A stretch of 49,896 bases of DNA from Acidobacteriota bacterium (GTDB taxonomy: Bacteria > Acidobacteriota > Terriglobia > Bryobacterales > Bryobacteraceae), in contig JACPNQ010000033.1 in NCBI GenBank assembly GCA_016185425.1, positions 1 to 49,896 of the forward strand, given 5' to 3'. The notes under the pieces were generated by a model that worked only from the letters and a program-made list of their open reading frames with translations, did no database searches and had not been told where the DNA came from. Within the stretch, counting starts at the first letter, position 1. Each line of letters starts with the position of its first letter. Positions 1 to 8,697 of the stretch are shown here, one piece after another. The position numbers were made by a program, and so were the translations under genes.

Positions 1-27
1 GCTATCCTTTTTCTTGTCTGTAACCAT
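1..27 (-). CDS. Start of an unidentified gene, running off the left edge
   Basis: Only the first nine codons (M-V-T-D-K-K-K-D-S) are in the window. The start is supported by a strong AAGGAGG ribosome binding site eight bases before the ATG at 25-27. The nearby truncated transposase and the palindromic sequence at 87-108 suggest this is the first gene of an insertion sequence, possibly an IS21-type istA. That is inference; nine residues cannot prove a family. Confidence 0.4.
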
Positions 28-86
28 TTGGGTGACCTCCTTGGGGTCGGTTTTGCGCAGGCGTAACTGCCCAATTCTCTGTTTTA

Positions 87-108
87 CCCCAATGTTCATG
101 GGGTCCCC
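87..108. repeat. Short nested palindromes upstream of the left-edge gene
   Basis: CCCCAATG at 87-94 pairs imperfectly with CATGGGG at 97-103, and the overlapping GGGGTCCCC at 100-108 is a perfect palindrome around one central base. They lie 60-80 bases upstream of the leftward start at 27, where an IS terminus, a transposase binding site or an operator could be. No matching second terminus is visible in the window. Confidence 0.3.
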
Positions 109-161
109 AAATGGTTCGCTATGCTTCCGCTCTCAGACGTGCACCCGCCAAGGCGCATAGC

Positions 162-680
162 TCAGGTGGAACCGAACAGATCGCTGGCTACTGAAGAGAT
201 CTTGATATTACCCGACTCGCAGATATCGCCGATCCTGTTCTTGATCCGGTTCAGGTCCTGCAGCCAGTGCACGCGCAACCGCGTCAACTCCCGGGTCTCC
301 CGCAACGCCTGCGGCGGTACAAAGCTTCCCTTCAGATCTTCTCGCTCCAGACGCGTTGCCAGCCATTGGGCGTCCTTGCGATCTGTCTTCTGCCCGGCCA
401 ACCCCTTCACGTGTGCCGGATTAAGCAGCAGCATGCGCGGCACTGCCCCCTCCAACACATTCCATACCGGCCGCCAATACTGCCCCGTCGATTCCATCGC
501 CAGCTCGGTCACATGGCACTGCATCAGCCACGTCCGCAACCGGCGCAGATCCTTTGTGAACGTCCGGAACGTCTCTTCCCGCACCGGCATCTCTGGCCGA
601 CCTATCGGTGGCCGGATACACACCGACAGGCTCTTCTTGTGCACATCGATTCCACAACACCGTCGATACGCATTCTCCAT
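162..680 (-). pseudogene. Truncated IS110-family transposase (N-terminal DEDD domain only)
   Basis: The 172-residue product has the N-terminal RuvC-like domain of IS110-family recombinases. Candidate DEDD acids are Asp12 (G-I-D-V-H), Glu63 (A-M-E-S-T-G), Asp100 and Asp103 (K-T-D-R-K-D-A). Family members usually have 300-400 residues, with a C-terminal Transposase_20 domain carrying the catalytic serine. Here the frame ends at a stop just after S-D-L-F-G, so that half is missing. Beyond the stop another frame reads A-L-A-G-A-R-L, faintly like the family's next segment, which suggests a deletion or frameshift. An AAGGAAG ribosome binding site lies five bases before the ATG. The element should be inactive. 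Confidence 0.85.
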
Positions 681-992
681 CTGGCTTCCTTTCGGCCGCA
701 GACGATTAGGATGCTGGAAACAACTGTCAATCCTACCCGTGCTCTTCCGCCATCCCGACGGAGGCTACAATCGCCACTCCCAAAGCGCATCCCTAGCCAG
801 ATTCACAAACGCGCTCATTGGCGCCAACGATAATCCGGCCTTCGAATCACCTTGCAGCTCCCCCTATTCTCCACACATTCCTTCCCTTTCATCCCCGCTA
901 CTGCGCATTTCCGAAGGAGATGCGAAAGTGATTCACAACACTCCCAAAAATATATTTCCTTTTGTACTAATACATTAGAAAATACAATCGGC
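681..992. other. Noncoding stretch: upstream end of the IS110 remnant, then AT-rich DNA
   Basis: No convincing gene is present. The first 150-180 bases, next to the transposase start, match the place where IS110-group elements carry a long noncoding end that encodes the bridge RNA. Read on the minus strand it contains the inverted repeat TAGGAT...ATCCTA and other short stems, but no RNA boundary can be defined by eye. From about 860 to 992 the DNA is AT-rich compared with its surroundings and shows nothing recognisable. Confidence 0.35.
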
Positions 993-1033
993 GATTCCCT
1001 TGCTCCCAGGTGCTAGGTTGAAATCGAAATGGG
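993..1033 (+). promoter_or_regulatory. Promoter-like box shared with the terminase cassette leader
   Basis: This 41-base stretch starts GATTCCCTTGCTCCCAGG and continues with TGCTAGGTT and AAATCGAAATGGG. It aligns by eye with 48748-48708 on the minus strand, keeping GATTC, CTTGC, TCC, GTGCTAG, TT, AAAT and GAA in the same order. Both copies lie just over 100 bases before a gene of the same family, each with a terminator hairpin in between. A promoter or regulator site is inferred; no clean -35/-10 pair was assigned. Confidence 0.5.
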
Positions 1034-1069
1034 TTCGCCCGCGCACCGCGCGAGGACGGGCCCCTTTTT
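1031..1069 (+). terminator. Leader terminator / possible attenuator before the NGAKSKGP gene
   Basis: The RNA can fold as GGG, small loop, GCCC-GCGC, ACC loop, GCGC, bulge, GGGC-CCC, followed by TTTTTATTTT. That is the form of an intrinsic terminator. It lies 31 bases upstream of the start at 1100 and downstream of the shared box, so it would stop transcripts before the gene unless relieved. No gene precedes it on this strand for which it would be an ordinary end-of-gene terminator. Confidence 0.6.
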
Positions 1070-1099
1070 ATTTTCACACCAGGAATGGAGCTCCAAATC

Positions 1100-1702
1100 A
1101 TGTCTTTGACCAAAGAACAACTCGCTGAGATCTCCCGGCGGAACGGCGCGAAATCAAAAGGACCCGCGACCGCCACCGGCCGCGAACGCTGCCGTGACGC
1201 TGCCCGCACGCGCAGCGCCGCTATCACCTTCGATTGCACCCTGCTGCCCAACGAATCCCGCAAACTTCTCAAAGCGATCACCGCCGAGGAACTCGCCTAC
1301 TGGAAGCCAACGACGCCAAACCAGAAGCAATTAGTCCACGAGCTCATCGATATTAACTGGCGAATTAAGCGTATTCGATTCAGCCAAACCAGCGCCCTTG
1401 CGAACGACATGGAAGCGCAGCGCGAACGCGAAGGCGCGCCCGGGATGACTCTCGACATGGCCGTCCAGGCCGAAATCGCGGGTGCCAGGCCCCAGGGCAG
1501 TCAGCTAAATCTCGACCGGCGCTTACACTTTCTTACCATCAGCCGTGCCCGTGTCATCCGTGATCTGGATCGCCTCACCAAACGTCTGCCCTATGCACGA
1601 GGGTCCCGGGTTTTATTGGAAACGCAGGACTTGCCCATCGAGATTTGCTGGAAGGTCCCAGGCGCCGAACCAAATGGCCCGCGGCAAGACGATGGTTGCT
1701 GA
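1100..1702 (+). CDS. NGAKSKGP-family protein, solitary relative of the terminase-cassette small protein
   Basis: The 200-residue product starts M-S-L-T-K-E-Q-L-A-E-I-S-R-R and carries N-G-A-K-S-K-G-P near residues 16-23. The same motif opens the 258-residue protein at 47850-48626, where it continues V-T-P-E-G-K-A-R; here that part has drifted to A-T-A-T-G-R-E-R. The rest looks helical and basic, without a known catalytic motif. The ATG at 1100 is preferred to the in-frame one at 1085, which sits directly on its AGGA; GGAG at 1087-1090 serves 1100 better. No ATPase or nuclease gene follows; clpB does. It may be a remnant of the cassette or a stand-alone relative. Function unknown. Confidence 0.7.
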   Translation: MSLTKEQLAEISRRNGAKSKGPATATGRERCRDAARTRSAAITFDCTLLPNESRKLLKAITAEELAYWKPTTPNQKQLVHELIDINWRIKRIRFSQTSALANDMEAQREREGAPGMTLDMAVQAEIAGARPQGSQLNLDRRLHFLTISRARVIRDLDRLTKRLPYARGSRVLLETQDLPIEICWKVPGAEPNGPRQDDGC

Positions 1703-1759
1703 ATTGCCCTACAGAAATAGCGGGACCGGCAGGCGGCTTCGCCGGCTGTTCGCCTACCG

Positions 1760-1789
1760 TTGATTTCTGAAACTTTATGGTGGTACACT
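1760..1789 (+). promoter_or_regulatory. Candidate sigma-70-type promoter of clpB
   Basis: TTGATT at 1760-1765 and TACACT at 1784-1789 are separated by 18 bases and lie about 30 bases before the clpB start. No CIRCE-type inverted repeat is visible, so heat control through HrcA is not supported by sequence. Confidence 0.4.
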
Positions 1790-1818
1790 GCATTTAATTG
1801 ATAGAAAGGCACTCACAT

Positions 1819-4437
1819 ATGGATCCCAACAAACTGACTGAAAAATCCCAGGACGCCCTCCGTGCCGCTCAGTCCATCGCGGTCCAAAACTCGAACAACC
1901 AGCTCGACGCCGAACACCTCTTCGCGGCGCTCATCCGCCAGGAACAGGGCCTCGTCCCCTCGCTCCTCAAACGAGCCAATGTGCCTCTCGACACCTTCTC
2001 CCTGCGCGTCGTCCAGGAGCTCGATAAACTGCCGAAAGTCTCCGGCGCCCAAAATCCCGAACAGCTCTACGTAACTACCAGGCTCACCAAAATCATCACC
2101 GGCGCCGAAGCCGAAGCTAAGAAACTTAAGGACGACTACGTCTCTGTCGAGCACTTGCTGCTCGCCTTCACGGGCGACAGCGGCCCCTCCGGTAAGCTGC
2201 TTAAAGAATTCGGACTCACCCGCTCGCGCATCGAAACCGCGCTCAAGGAGATCCGCGGCGCCCAGCGCGTCACCACGCAAAACCCGGAGGCCACCTACGA
2301 GGCGCTCGAAAAGTACGGCCGCGACCTGACGCAGCTCGCCCAAAACAACAAGCTCGACCCGGTCATCGGCCGCGATGAAGAGATCCGCCGCGTCATCCAG
2401 GTTCTCTCCCGCCGCACGAAGAACAACCCGGTACTCATCGGCGAACCGGGCGTCGGCAAAACAGCGATCGCGGAAGGCCTCGCCAACCGCATCGTCCGCG
2501 GCGATGTTCCGGAGGGTCTGAAAGAGAAAAAGATCGTTGCGCTCGACATGGGCGCGCTCATCGCGGGCGCCAAGTTCCGCGGCGAGTTCGAAGAGCGCTT
2601 GAAAGCCGTGCTCAAAGAGGTTACCTCGTCCGAAGGAAAGGTCATCCTCTTCATCGACGAACTCCACACCGTCGTCGGCGCGGGCAAGGCCGAAGGATCG
2701 ATGGACGCGGGTAACCTGCTCAAGCCGCTGCTCGCCCGTGGTGAGCTGCACTGCATCGGCGCCACTACGCTCGATGAGTACCGCAAGTACATTGAGAAGG
2801 ACGCCGCGCTCGAGCGCCGCTTCCAGCCGGTGCTGGTCGATCAGCCGAGTGTCGAAGACACCATCTCCATCCTGCGCGGCCTGCGCGAACGGTACGAAGT
2901 GCACCACGGCGTCCGCATCAAGGACTCCGCGCTGGTCGCCGCCGCGGTCCTCTCGAATCGTTATATCGCCGACCGTTTCCTGCCGGACAAAGCCATCGAC
3001 CTCGTCGACGAATCGGCCGCAAAGCTGCGCACCGAAATCGACTCGGTACCCGCCGAGCTGGACGAAGTCCAGCGCCGCCAGATGCAGCTCGAAATCGAGC
3101 GCGAAGCATTGAAAAAGGAGTCGGACACGGCGTCGAAGGATCGCCTCGGCCGCCTGGAAAGAGAGCTGGCCGAACTCAAGAACCAGGGTGACGCCCTCCG
3201 CGCCCAGTGGCAGAACGAGAAGAAGTCCGTTGACGTCCTGCGCACTCTGAAAGAGAAGATCGAATCCACCAAAGCCGACATTGAGCGTGCCGAGCGCTCC
3301 TATGACCTCAACAAGGCCGCCGAGCTCAAGTACGGCACGCTGGTCAGTCTCGAAAAGGACCTCGCCCGCGAAAGCGAACGGCTTACCGGGGAATCCGCCG
3401 GCCGCCTTATCAAGGAGGAAGTCGGCGAGGAGGACATCGCCGCGGTGGTCAGCCGCTGGACCGGTGTTCCGGTCACCAAGCTGCTCGCTGGCGATACGCA
3501 GAAACTGCTCAACCTCGAAAAGGAGCTGCATGGCCGTGTGATCGGGCAGGACGAAGCCGTCGACGCGGTTGCGGACGCTGTGCTCCGCGCCCGCAGCGGT
3601 CTCAAAGATCCGAACCGCCCCATTGGCTCCTTCATCTTTCTCGGGCCCACCGGCGTCGGGAAGACGGAGCTCGCTCGCGCGCTTGCCGAGTCGCTATTCG
3701 ACGATGAGCACGCGATGATCCGCGTCGACATGTCGGAGTACCAGGAGAAGCACACCGTCTCGCGGCTGGTAGGCGCGCCTCCGGGCTACGTCGGCTTTGA
3801 GGAAGGCGGGCAATTGACCGAAGCCGTGCGCCGCCGGCCGTACAGCGTCATCCTTTTTGACGAGATCGAAAAGGCCCACACCGATGTGTTCAACATTCTT
3901 TTACAGGTCCTCGACGACGGCCGCCTCACCGATGGCCAGGGGCGCACGGTGGACTTCAAGAACTCGATCGTCATCATGACGAGTAACATTGGCAGCCCCC
4001 GCATCCTCGACTACAAGGGCGACTGGCAGGGCGACAACTATGAACGGATGAAGCGCGCCGTTATGGATGAGCTGCGCCAGCACTTCCGGCCCGAGTTCCT
4101 CAACCGTGTCGACGAAACCATCGTCTTCCACGCGCTGAGCGAGGAGCACCTCAAGGAGATCGTGAAGATCCAGCTCGAAGGCCTCCGCAAGCGGCTCGCC
4201 GAGCGGAATATTTCGGTGGAGTTCACCGATGTTGCTCTTGGATGGCTGGTGCGCAACGGCTACGATCCGAATTTCGGAGCCCGGCCGCTCAAAAGAATCA
4301 TCCAAAAAGAAGTAGAGACGCCGCTCGCTCGAAAGCTCATCGCCGGCGAAATTCGCGATGGCCAGATCGTCAAGGTGGAACTGAATCCGCTTCGCGGGGA
4401 GCTCGATTTTTCTCCCCCCATTGCAGCGGTCGCCTAA
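1819..4437 (+). CDS. clpB: ClpB protein disaggregase
   Basis: This 872-residue Hsp100 ATPase extracts polypeptides from cytoplasmic aggregates together with DnaK. The parts appear in the usual order: an N-terminal Clp repeat domain (about 1-150); a first AAA+ module with Walker A G-E-P-G-V-G-K-T-A near 208-216 and Walker B V-I-L-F-I-D-E near 275; the coiled-coil middle domain, rich in Glu, Lys and Arg (about 405-530); and a second AAA+ module with G-P-T-G-V-G-K-T-E near 609 and V-I-L-F-D-E near 677. The length is normal for ClpB. The coiled-coil insert separates it from ClpA and ClpX. An ATG seven codons upstream is in frame, but 1819 starts the conserved M-D-P-N-K-L-T-E-K and follows AAGG at good spacing. 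lon follows after 39 bases. Confidence 0.97.
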   Translation: MDPNKLTEKSQDALRAAQSIAVQNSNNQLDAEHLFAALIRQEQGLVPSLLKRANVPLDTFSLRVVQELDKLPKVSGAQNPEQLYVTTRLTKIITGAEAEAKKLKDDYVSVEHLLLAFTGDSGPSGKLLKEFGLTRSRIETALKEIRGAQRVTTQNPEATYEALEKYGRDLTQLAQNNKLDPVIGRDEEIRRVIQVLSRRTKNNPVLIGEPGVGKTAIAEGLANRIVRGDVPEGLKEKKIVALDMGALIAGAKFRGEFEERLKAVLKEVTSSEGKVILFIDELHTVVGAGKAEGSMDAGNLLKPLLARGELHCIGATTLDEYRKYIEKDAALERRFQPVLVDQPSVEDTISILRGLRERYEVHHGVRIKDSALVAAAVLSNRYIADRFLPDKAIDLVDESAAKLRTEIDSVPAELDEVQRRQMQLEIEREALKKESDTASKDRLGRLERELAELKNQGDALRAQWQNEKKSVDVLRTLKEKIESTKADIERAERSYDLNKAAELKYGTLVSLEKDLARESERLTGESAGRLIKEEVGEEDIAAVVSRWTGVPVTKLLAGDTQKLLNLEKELHGRVIGQDEAVDAVADAVLRARSGLKDPNRPIGSFIFLGPTGVGKTELARALAESLFDDEHAMIRVDMSEYQEKHTVSRLVGAPPGYVGFEEGGQLTEAVRRRPYSVILFDEIEKAHTDVFNILLQVLDDGRLTDGQGRTVDFKNSIVIMTSNIGSPRILDYKGDWQGDNYERMKRAVMDELRQHFRPEFLNRVDETIVFHALSEEHLKEIVKIQLEGLRKRLAERNISVEFTDVALGWLVRNGYDPNFGARPLKRIIQKEVETPLARKLIAGEIRDGQIVKVELNPLRGELDFSPPIAAVA

Positions 4438-4476
4438 TCGGAAAAGGAACGAAGGAAGTAAACGAGAAAGGAACAT

Positions 4477-6849
4477 ATGGCACAAGTAGAAGAGTTCCGT
4501 AGCCTGCCGGTACTGCCGTTGAAAAACACGGTTTTATTTCCCGGTCTCATGCTGCCGCTGAGTGTCGGGCGCAAATCGACGCAGGCCGCCGTTGAAGCGG
4601 CCCTGGCGACCGAAGAGAAGGAGATTTTCATCGTCTCCCAGCGGGACTCCGCCGTCGAAGCCCCCACGGAAACGGATCTGTATCCGGTTGGCACCATCGC
4701 GATCGTCCGCCGTATCCAGCGCCAGCCCGGCGGCATTATGGAGCTGATGGTGATGGGCGAGGAGCGCGCCAAGCTCGTCAAGCTTGACCAGGTTTCCGAC
4801 GAGGACGGCTCGACGATCTATCTCCGCGGGCGTGTGCTGCAGATGCCCCTGCCGGACGATACCGGGACGGAAGTGGAAGCTCTCGAGCGCGAGATTCTCG
4901 ATCTGGCCACGAAGGCGATCGGACTCGCCCACGGCGACTCGTCGCAGGACTTGAGCCGGGTGCTGAAGGGCCAGGAGGACCCGCTCCATCTGGTCTTCTT
5001 GCTTGCCTCCATGATGTCGCTATCCGTCGACAAGGAGCAGGTGTTGCTCGAATCCGTCACGCGCCTCGACGCGCTGCGCGAATTGCACAAGTACATCTCG
5101 CACGAGGTGGAGGTGCTGGAGCTGAAGACCAAGATCGCCAGCGAAGCCCGCAGCGAGATGAATAAGGACCAGCGCGAATACATGCTGCGCCAGCAGATGA
5201 AGGCGATTCAGCAGGAGCTCGGCGACAAAGACGACGCCGGCGATCTGGTCGTCCTCCGCGAAAAGGCGGAGAAGGCCAATCTGCCGGAAGCGGTGAAGAA
5301 GGAAGTGGACCGCGAGTTCAAAAAGCTCGAGCGCACGAACTCCGCTTCGCCCGACTATCAGGTCACCCGCGGCTGGATCGAGTTTGTGCTTGAACTGCCG
5401 TGGAACGAAACCACCGAAGACAACCTCGACATCAAGAACGCGCGCACCATTCTCGATGAGGATCACTACGAGCTCAGAGAGGTGAAGGACCGCATTCTCG
5501 AACATCTCAGCGTCATGAAGTTGAATCCCAACGCCAAGGCGCCTATTCTCTGCTTCGTCGGACCTCCAGGCGTCGGCAAAACCAGCCTGGGGCAGTCCAT
5601 CGCCCGCTCGCTCGGACGCAAGTTTGAGCGTATGAGCCTGGGCGGCATGCACGACGAAGCCGAACTCCGCGGCCACCGGCGCACCTACATCGGTGCAATG
5701 GCCGGCCGTCTGCTCCAAGCCATGCGCCGGGCTGCCACTCGCAACCCGGTTATCCTCCTCGATGAGGTCGATAAGGTCGGCCGCGACTTCCGTGGCGACC
5801 CGGCCCATGCGCTTCTGGAGGTTCTTGACCCCGAGCAGAACAAGACGTTCCGTGACAACTATCTCGACCTCGATTTCGACCTGTCGAAGGTGATGTTCCT
5901 CTGCACCGCCAACACGCTGGATACCATCCCGCGCCCGTTGCTGGACCGCATGGAGATCATCCGCCTCTCCGGTTACAGCGAAGAAGAGAAGGTGCAGATC
6001 GCGCGGCGCTACATCATCCCGCGGCAGATCGCCGAGACCGGCGTGAAGCCCGAACAGGTGGAGTTCACCGACGAAGGCCTGCGCTTCATCATCAGCGGTT
6101 ACACGCGGGAAGCCGGTCTCCGTCGTCTGGAGCGCTCGATCGCCAAGGTCGTCCGCAAGGTCGCGCTGAAGATCGTCGAGGGCAGCGAGCCCATCGTCAA
6201 AGTCGATGTGCCGGCGGTCTCCGAATTCCTCGGGCCGGAAATCGTGCAGCCGGAGCGTTTCCGCAAGACGCTTCCCGCCGGCGTCGTCACCGGCCTTGCC
6301 TGGACCGAATCGGGCGGCGACGTGCTCTATCTGGAAGCCACCACTCTGCCGCAGGGCAAGGGACTCACCATCACCGGCCAGCTCGGCGAAGTGATGCAGG
6401 AGTCGATGAAGACGGCGCAGAGTTTCATCTGGTCGCACGCCGAGGAATTGGGCCTCGAACCCAAGCTCTTCAAGGAATATGGTCTGCACCTGCACGTGCC
6501 TGCGGGCGCCATTCCCAAGGATGGTCCGTCGGCCGGTGTCACCGCCGTCACAGCCATGACGTCTGCTTACACCAAGCTGCCAGTCCGTAACGATACGGCG
6601 ATGACCGGGGAAGTCACGCTCACCGGGCTTGTGCTGCCGATCGGTGGCGTGAAGGAAAAGGTGCTGGCCGCCCGCCGCGCCGGCATGAAGCGGGTCATCC
6701 TGCCGAAGGCCAATGAGAAGGATCTGCGCGACGTGCCGGAAAGCGTTCGGGCGGAGCTCGAGTTCCTCTTCGCCGATCGTGTCGAGGAGGTACTCGCGGC
6801 GATGATCCCGGCCCTCTCGGCCAAGCTCGATCAGAGCGCGGCGGCCTAA
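4477..6849 (+). CDS. lon: ATP-dependent protease Lon (LonA type)
   Basis: This 790-residue cytoplasmic serine protease degrades misfolded and regulatory proteins. It has the N-terminal substrate-binding domain (L-P-V-L-P-L-K-N near residue 10), a helical linker, an AAA+ module with G-P-P-G-V-G-K-T-S near 362 and Walker B V-I-L-L-D-E-V-D-K near 425, and a C-terminal S16 protease domain. The catalytic serine is in K-D-G-P-S-A-G-V near 684, and the partner lysine is in G-G-V-K-E-K near 727. Length and domain order are those of bacterial LonA. The start has AAAGGAAC just upstream. It follows clpB closely on the same strand, so the two quality-control genes may be co-transcribed. Confidence 0.97.
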   Translation: MAQVEEFRSLPVLPLKNTVLFPGLMLPLSVGRKSTQAAVEAALATEEKEIFIVSQRDSAVEAPTETDLYPVGTIAIVRRIQRQPGGIMELMVMGEERAKLVKLDQVSDEDGSTIYLRGRVLQMPLPDDTGTEVEALEREILDLATKAIGLAHGDSSQDLSRVLKGQEDPLHLVFLLASMMSLSVDKEQVLLESVTRLDALRELHKYISHEVEVLELKTKIASEARSEMNKDQREYMLRQQMKAIQQELGDKDDAGDLVVLREKAEKANLPEAVKKEVDREFKKLERTNSASPDYQVTRGWIEFVLELPWNETTEDNLDIKNARTILDEDHYELREVKDRILEHLSVMKLNPNAKAPILCFVGPPGVGKTSLGQSIARSLGRKFERMSLGGMHDEAELRGHRRTYIGAMAGRLLQAMRRAATRNPVILLDEVDKVGRDFRGDPAHALLEVLDPEQNKTFRDNYLDLDFDLSKVMFLCTANTLDTIPRPLLDRMEIIRLSGYSEEEKVQIARRYIIPRQIAETGVKPEQVEFTDEGLRFIISGYTREAGLRRLERSIAKVVRKVALKIVEGSEPIVKVDVPAVSEFLGPEIVQPERFRKTLPAGVVTGLAWTESGGDVLYLEATTLPQGKGLTITGQLGEVMQESMKTAQSFIWSHAEELGLEPKLFKEYGLHLHVPAGAIPKDGPSAGVTAVTAMTSAYTKLPVRNDTAMTGEVTLTGLVLPIGGVKEKVLAARRAGMKRVILPKANEKDLRDVPESVRAELEFLFADRVEEVLAAMIPALSAKLDQSAAA

Positions 6850-6909
6850 GGTTCGGGTGTAAGGCCCTGCAATCCGCCGCCCGGATGCCGCACAATGTCT
6901 CTTGTAGAT

Positions 6910-8697
6910 ATGCGGCCTCTCTTACTCCTACTTACTCTGGCCGCGGGGCTCCTCTCCGCGGCCGAAAAATATACGGTCTATGAGTCCGAGCACTTTGAAC
7001 TGATCACCGATGGCTCACGCGGCCGCGCGCAGGAGATCCTGGCGCAGTTTGAACGCGTCCGGTCTTTCTTCGTAAAGACCATGATCACTCGGGATCCGGT
7101 TCTGAAGCCCCGGATCGTAGTCTTTCAAAACGCGAATGACTACAAGGACCATGCCTTCAACATGAATTCGGCGGCCTATTACATCTCGCTGCCGCAGCGG
7201 GACTACATCGCCATGCGGCCGGAAACGAACGCCAGCGAGAAACACACCGCCGTTCATGAGTATGTCCACTTGCTCGTGCGTTACTCTGACCTTCCCATGC
7301 CGGTCTGGATGAATGAAGGCGTCGCCGAGCTCTACTCGAACATCGAACAGATCAAGAAGATCGTCCGCGTCGGCACGCCGATTCCTCATCATGTCCTCCT
7401 GATTCGAAACGATTGGATCCCGCTCGCCGAAGTCGTCGATGCCGATCACGAGTCGAAATACTACAATCGGCGCCAGCACATGGGCCCGTTCTACGGCATC
7501 TCCTGGGCGCTGGTGCACATGCTGGTTCTCGATCCGCGCTATAAGGCCGGATTCACCAAATTGGGTAACACGCTCGCCAACGGCGTGGCGCCGCCCGAAG
7601 CGTTCCAGCAAACCTATGGCAAGTCCATCCAGGAGGTGGAAGCGGATCTGAAGAAATACATCCGCGGCAACTCGGTGAATGTCGTGAATTTCGAAATGCA
7701 GTTCGACAAGGTGGATGAAAAGGTTACCGGACGCCCGGTCACCGGCTATGAGTGGGCTGTGGCGACGGCGGATTTACTTGCCGGAATTCGCAAGCACGAT
7801 CAGGCCGCCGCGCGGCTGGAGGCGATGACGAACACTGACAAGGAACGGCCGGAAGCTTGGGAGTCGTTGGCGTTCCTCCGTATGATGCGGAAGGAGAAGG
7901 GGACCGAAGAAGCCTTCGACAAGGCGCTCGCGCTCGGCTCCACGCATCCTGGGCTCGCCTATCATGCATGGTCGATGACGAAGGACCGCAAGGTCGCGAT
8001 AGAGAGCTTGTCGGCCGCGATCGCAAAGTATCCGGCCTATAGCGACGCGCGCATCCGGCTTGCGGAGTTGCAACTCTACGAACGGGAGTTTCAGGCCTCT
8101 TTCAATACTCTGAAATCAATTCCAAAGATCAATCGCAAGCAGGTAAATGCTTACTTCCCGATCTTCATCCAGACGGCGTGGTATCTCGGGAAACTCGATG
8201 AGTCGCGCGGCGCCGCCGGCCAGTTCAGCAGACTGTCCGCCACCGATCAGGAAAAGGAGCGCTCCAAGCGGTGGACCGAGTTCGCCATGCGTGAACCGCC
8301 GAAACCGCACGAGCGGCAGGCGGAGGTGATCACCGCGCAGGAGATAAATCGGCAGACCGAATTCCGGGCCAATAGCGAGGATGCTCCCGGCGAATTCGGC
8401 ATCGACGAAGATCCTGCCACCGTTCGCTTCCGGCGCAATCCGCTCACCTACGAGAGCGGTGCGCTTGTAAATCTGGAATGCAAAGAACCGGCCGTCCTGC
8501 ATCTGAAAACAGAGACCGGCGTGAGAAGGCTGCTCATCGATTCGCCCACCGCGCTTCAGGTGGCGAACGCCGCCGATGGTAAGGGCGAACTCACCTGCGG
8601 TGCGCAATCGCGGCCAGTGAAGATGGGCTTCTACCCGAAGGAAGGCTTGCCGGACGGCGCGACCGGCGTGGCCCGATCGATCGAATTCTTACAATGA
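6910..8697 (+). CDS. Secreted gluzincin metallopeptidase (peptidase MA-like) with repeat C-terminus
   Basis: The 595-residue product begins with a signal peptide (M-R-P-L-L-L-L-L-T-L-A-A-G-L-L-S-A). The zinc signature is H-E-Y-V-H near residue 116, followed by W-M-N-E-G-V-A-E about 18 residues later, giving two histidines, a general-base Glu and the distal Glu ligand of gluzincins. The rest is helical and reads like degenerate TPRs, ending in a small beta-rich stretch. It is a paralogue of the next gene; both share the opening E-S-x-H-F-E-L-x-T-D-G-S and E-R-V-R-S-F-F. An upstream in-frame ATG at 6895 is possible; neither start has a clear ribosome binding site. The role is probably periplasmic proteolysis; the substrate is unknown. 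Confidence 0.8.
   Translation: MRPLLLLLTLAAGLLSAAEKYTVYESEHFELITDGSRGRAQEILAQFERVRSFFVKTMITRDPVLKPRIVVFQNANDYKDHAFNMNSAAYYISLPQRDYIAMRPETNASEKHTAVHEYVHLLVRYSDLPMPVWMNEGVAELYSNIEQIKKIVRVGTPIPHHVLLIRNDWIPLAEVVDADHESKYYNRRQHMGPFYGISWALVHMLVLDPRYKAGFTKLGNTLANGVAPPEAFQQTYGKSIQEVEADLKKYIRGNSVNVVNFEMQFDKVDEKVTGRPVTGYEWAVATADLLAGIRKHDQAAARLEAMTNTDKERPEAWESLAFLRMMRKEKGTEEAFDKALALGSTHPGLAYHAWSMTKDRKVAIESLSAAIAKYPAYSDARIRLAELQLYEREFQASFNTLKSIPKINRKQVNAYFPIFIQTAWYLGKLDESRGAAGQFSRLSATDQEKERSKRWTEFAMREPPKPHERQAEVITAQEINRQTEFRANSEDAPGEFGIDEDPATVRFRRNPLTYESGALVNLECKEPAVLHLKTETGVRRLLIDSPTALQVANAADGKGELTCGAQSRPVKMGFYPKEGLPDGATGVARSIEFLQ

Noticed and set aside
121..978. Plus-strand frame of 285 codons over the IS110 remnant
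   Set aside because: It runs antisense to the recognisable DEDD transposase and shows no domain.
1813..3531. Minus-strand open frame of 572 codons across clpB
   Set aside because: It is the shadow of a GC-rich, highly conserved gene; no motifs and no ribosome binding site.
5020..6495. Minus-strand open frame of 491 codons across lon
   Set aside because: Antisense shadow of lon; its composition mirrors the codon bias of the real gene.
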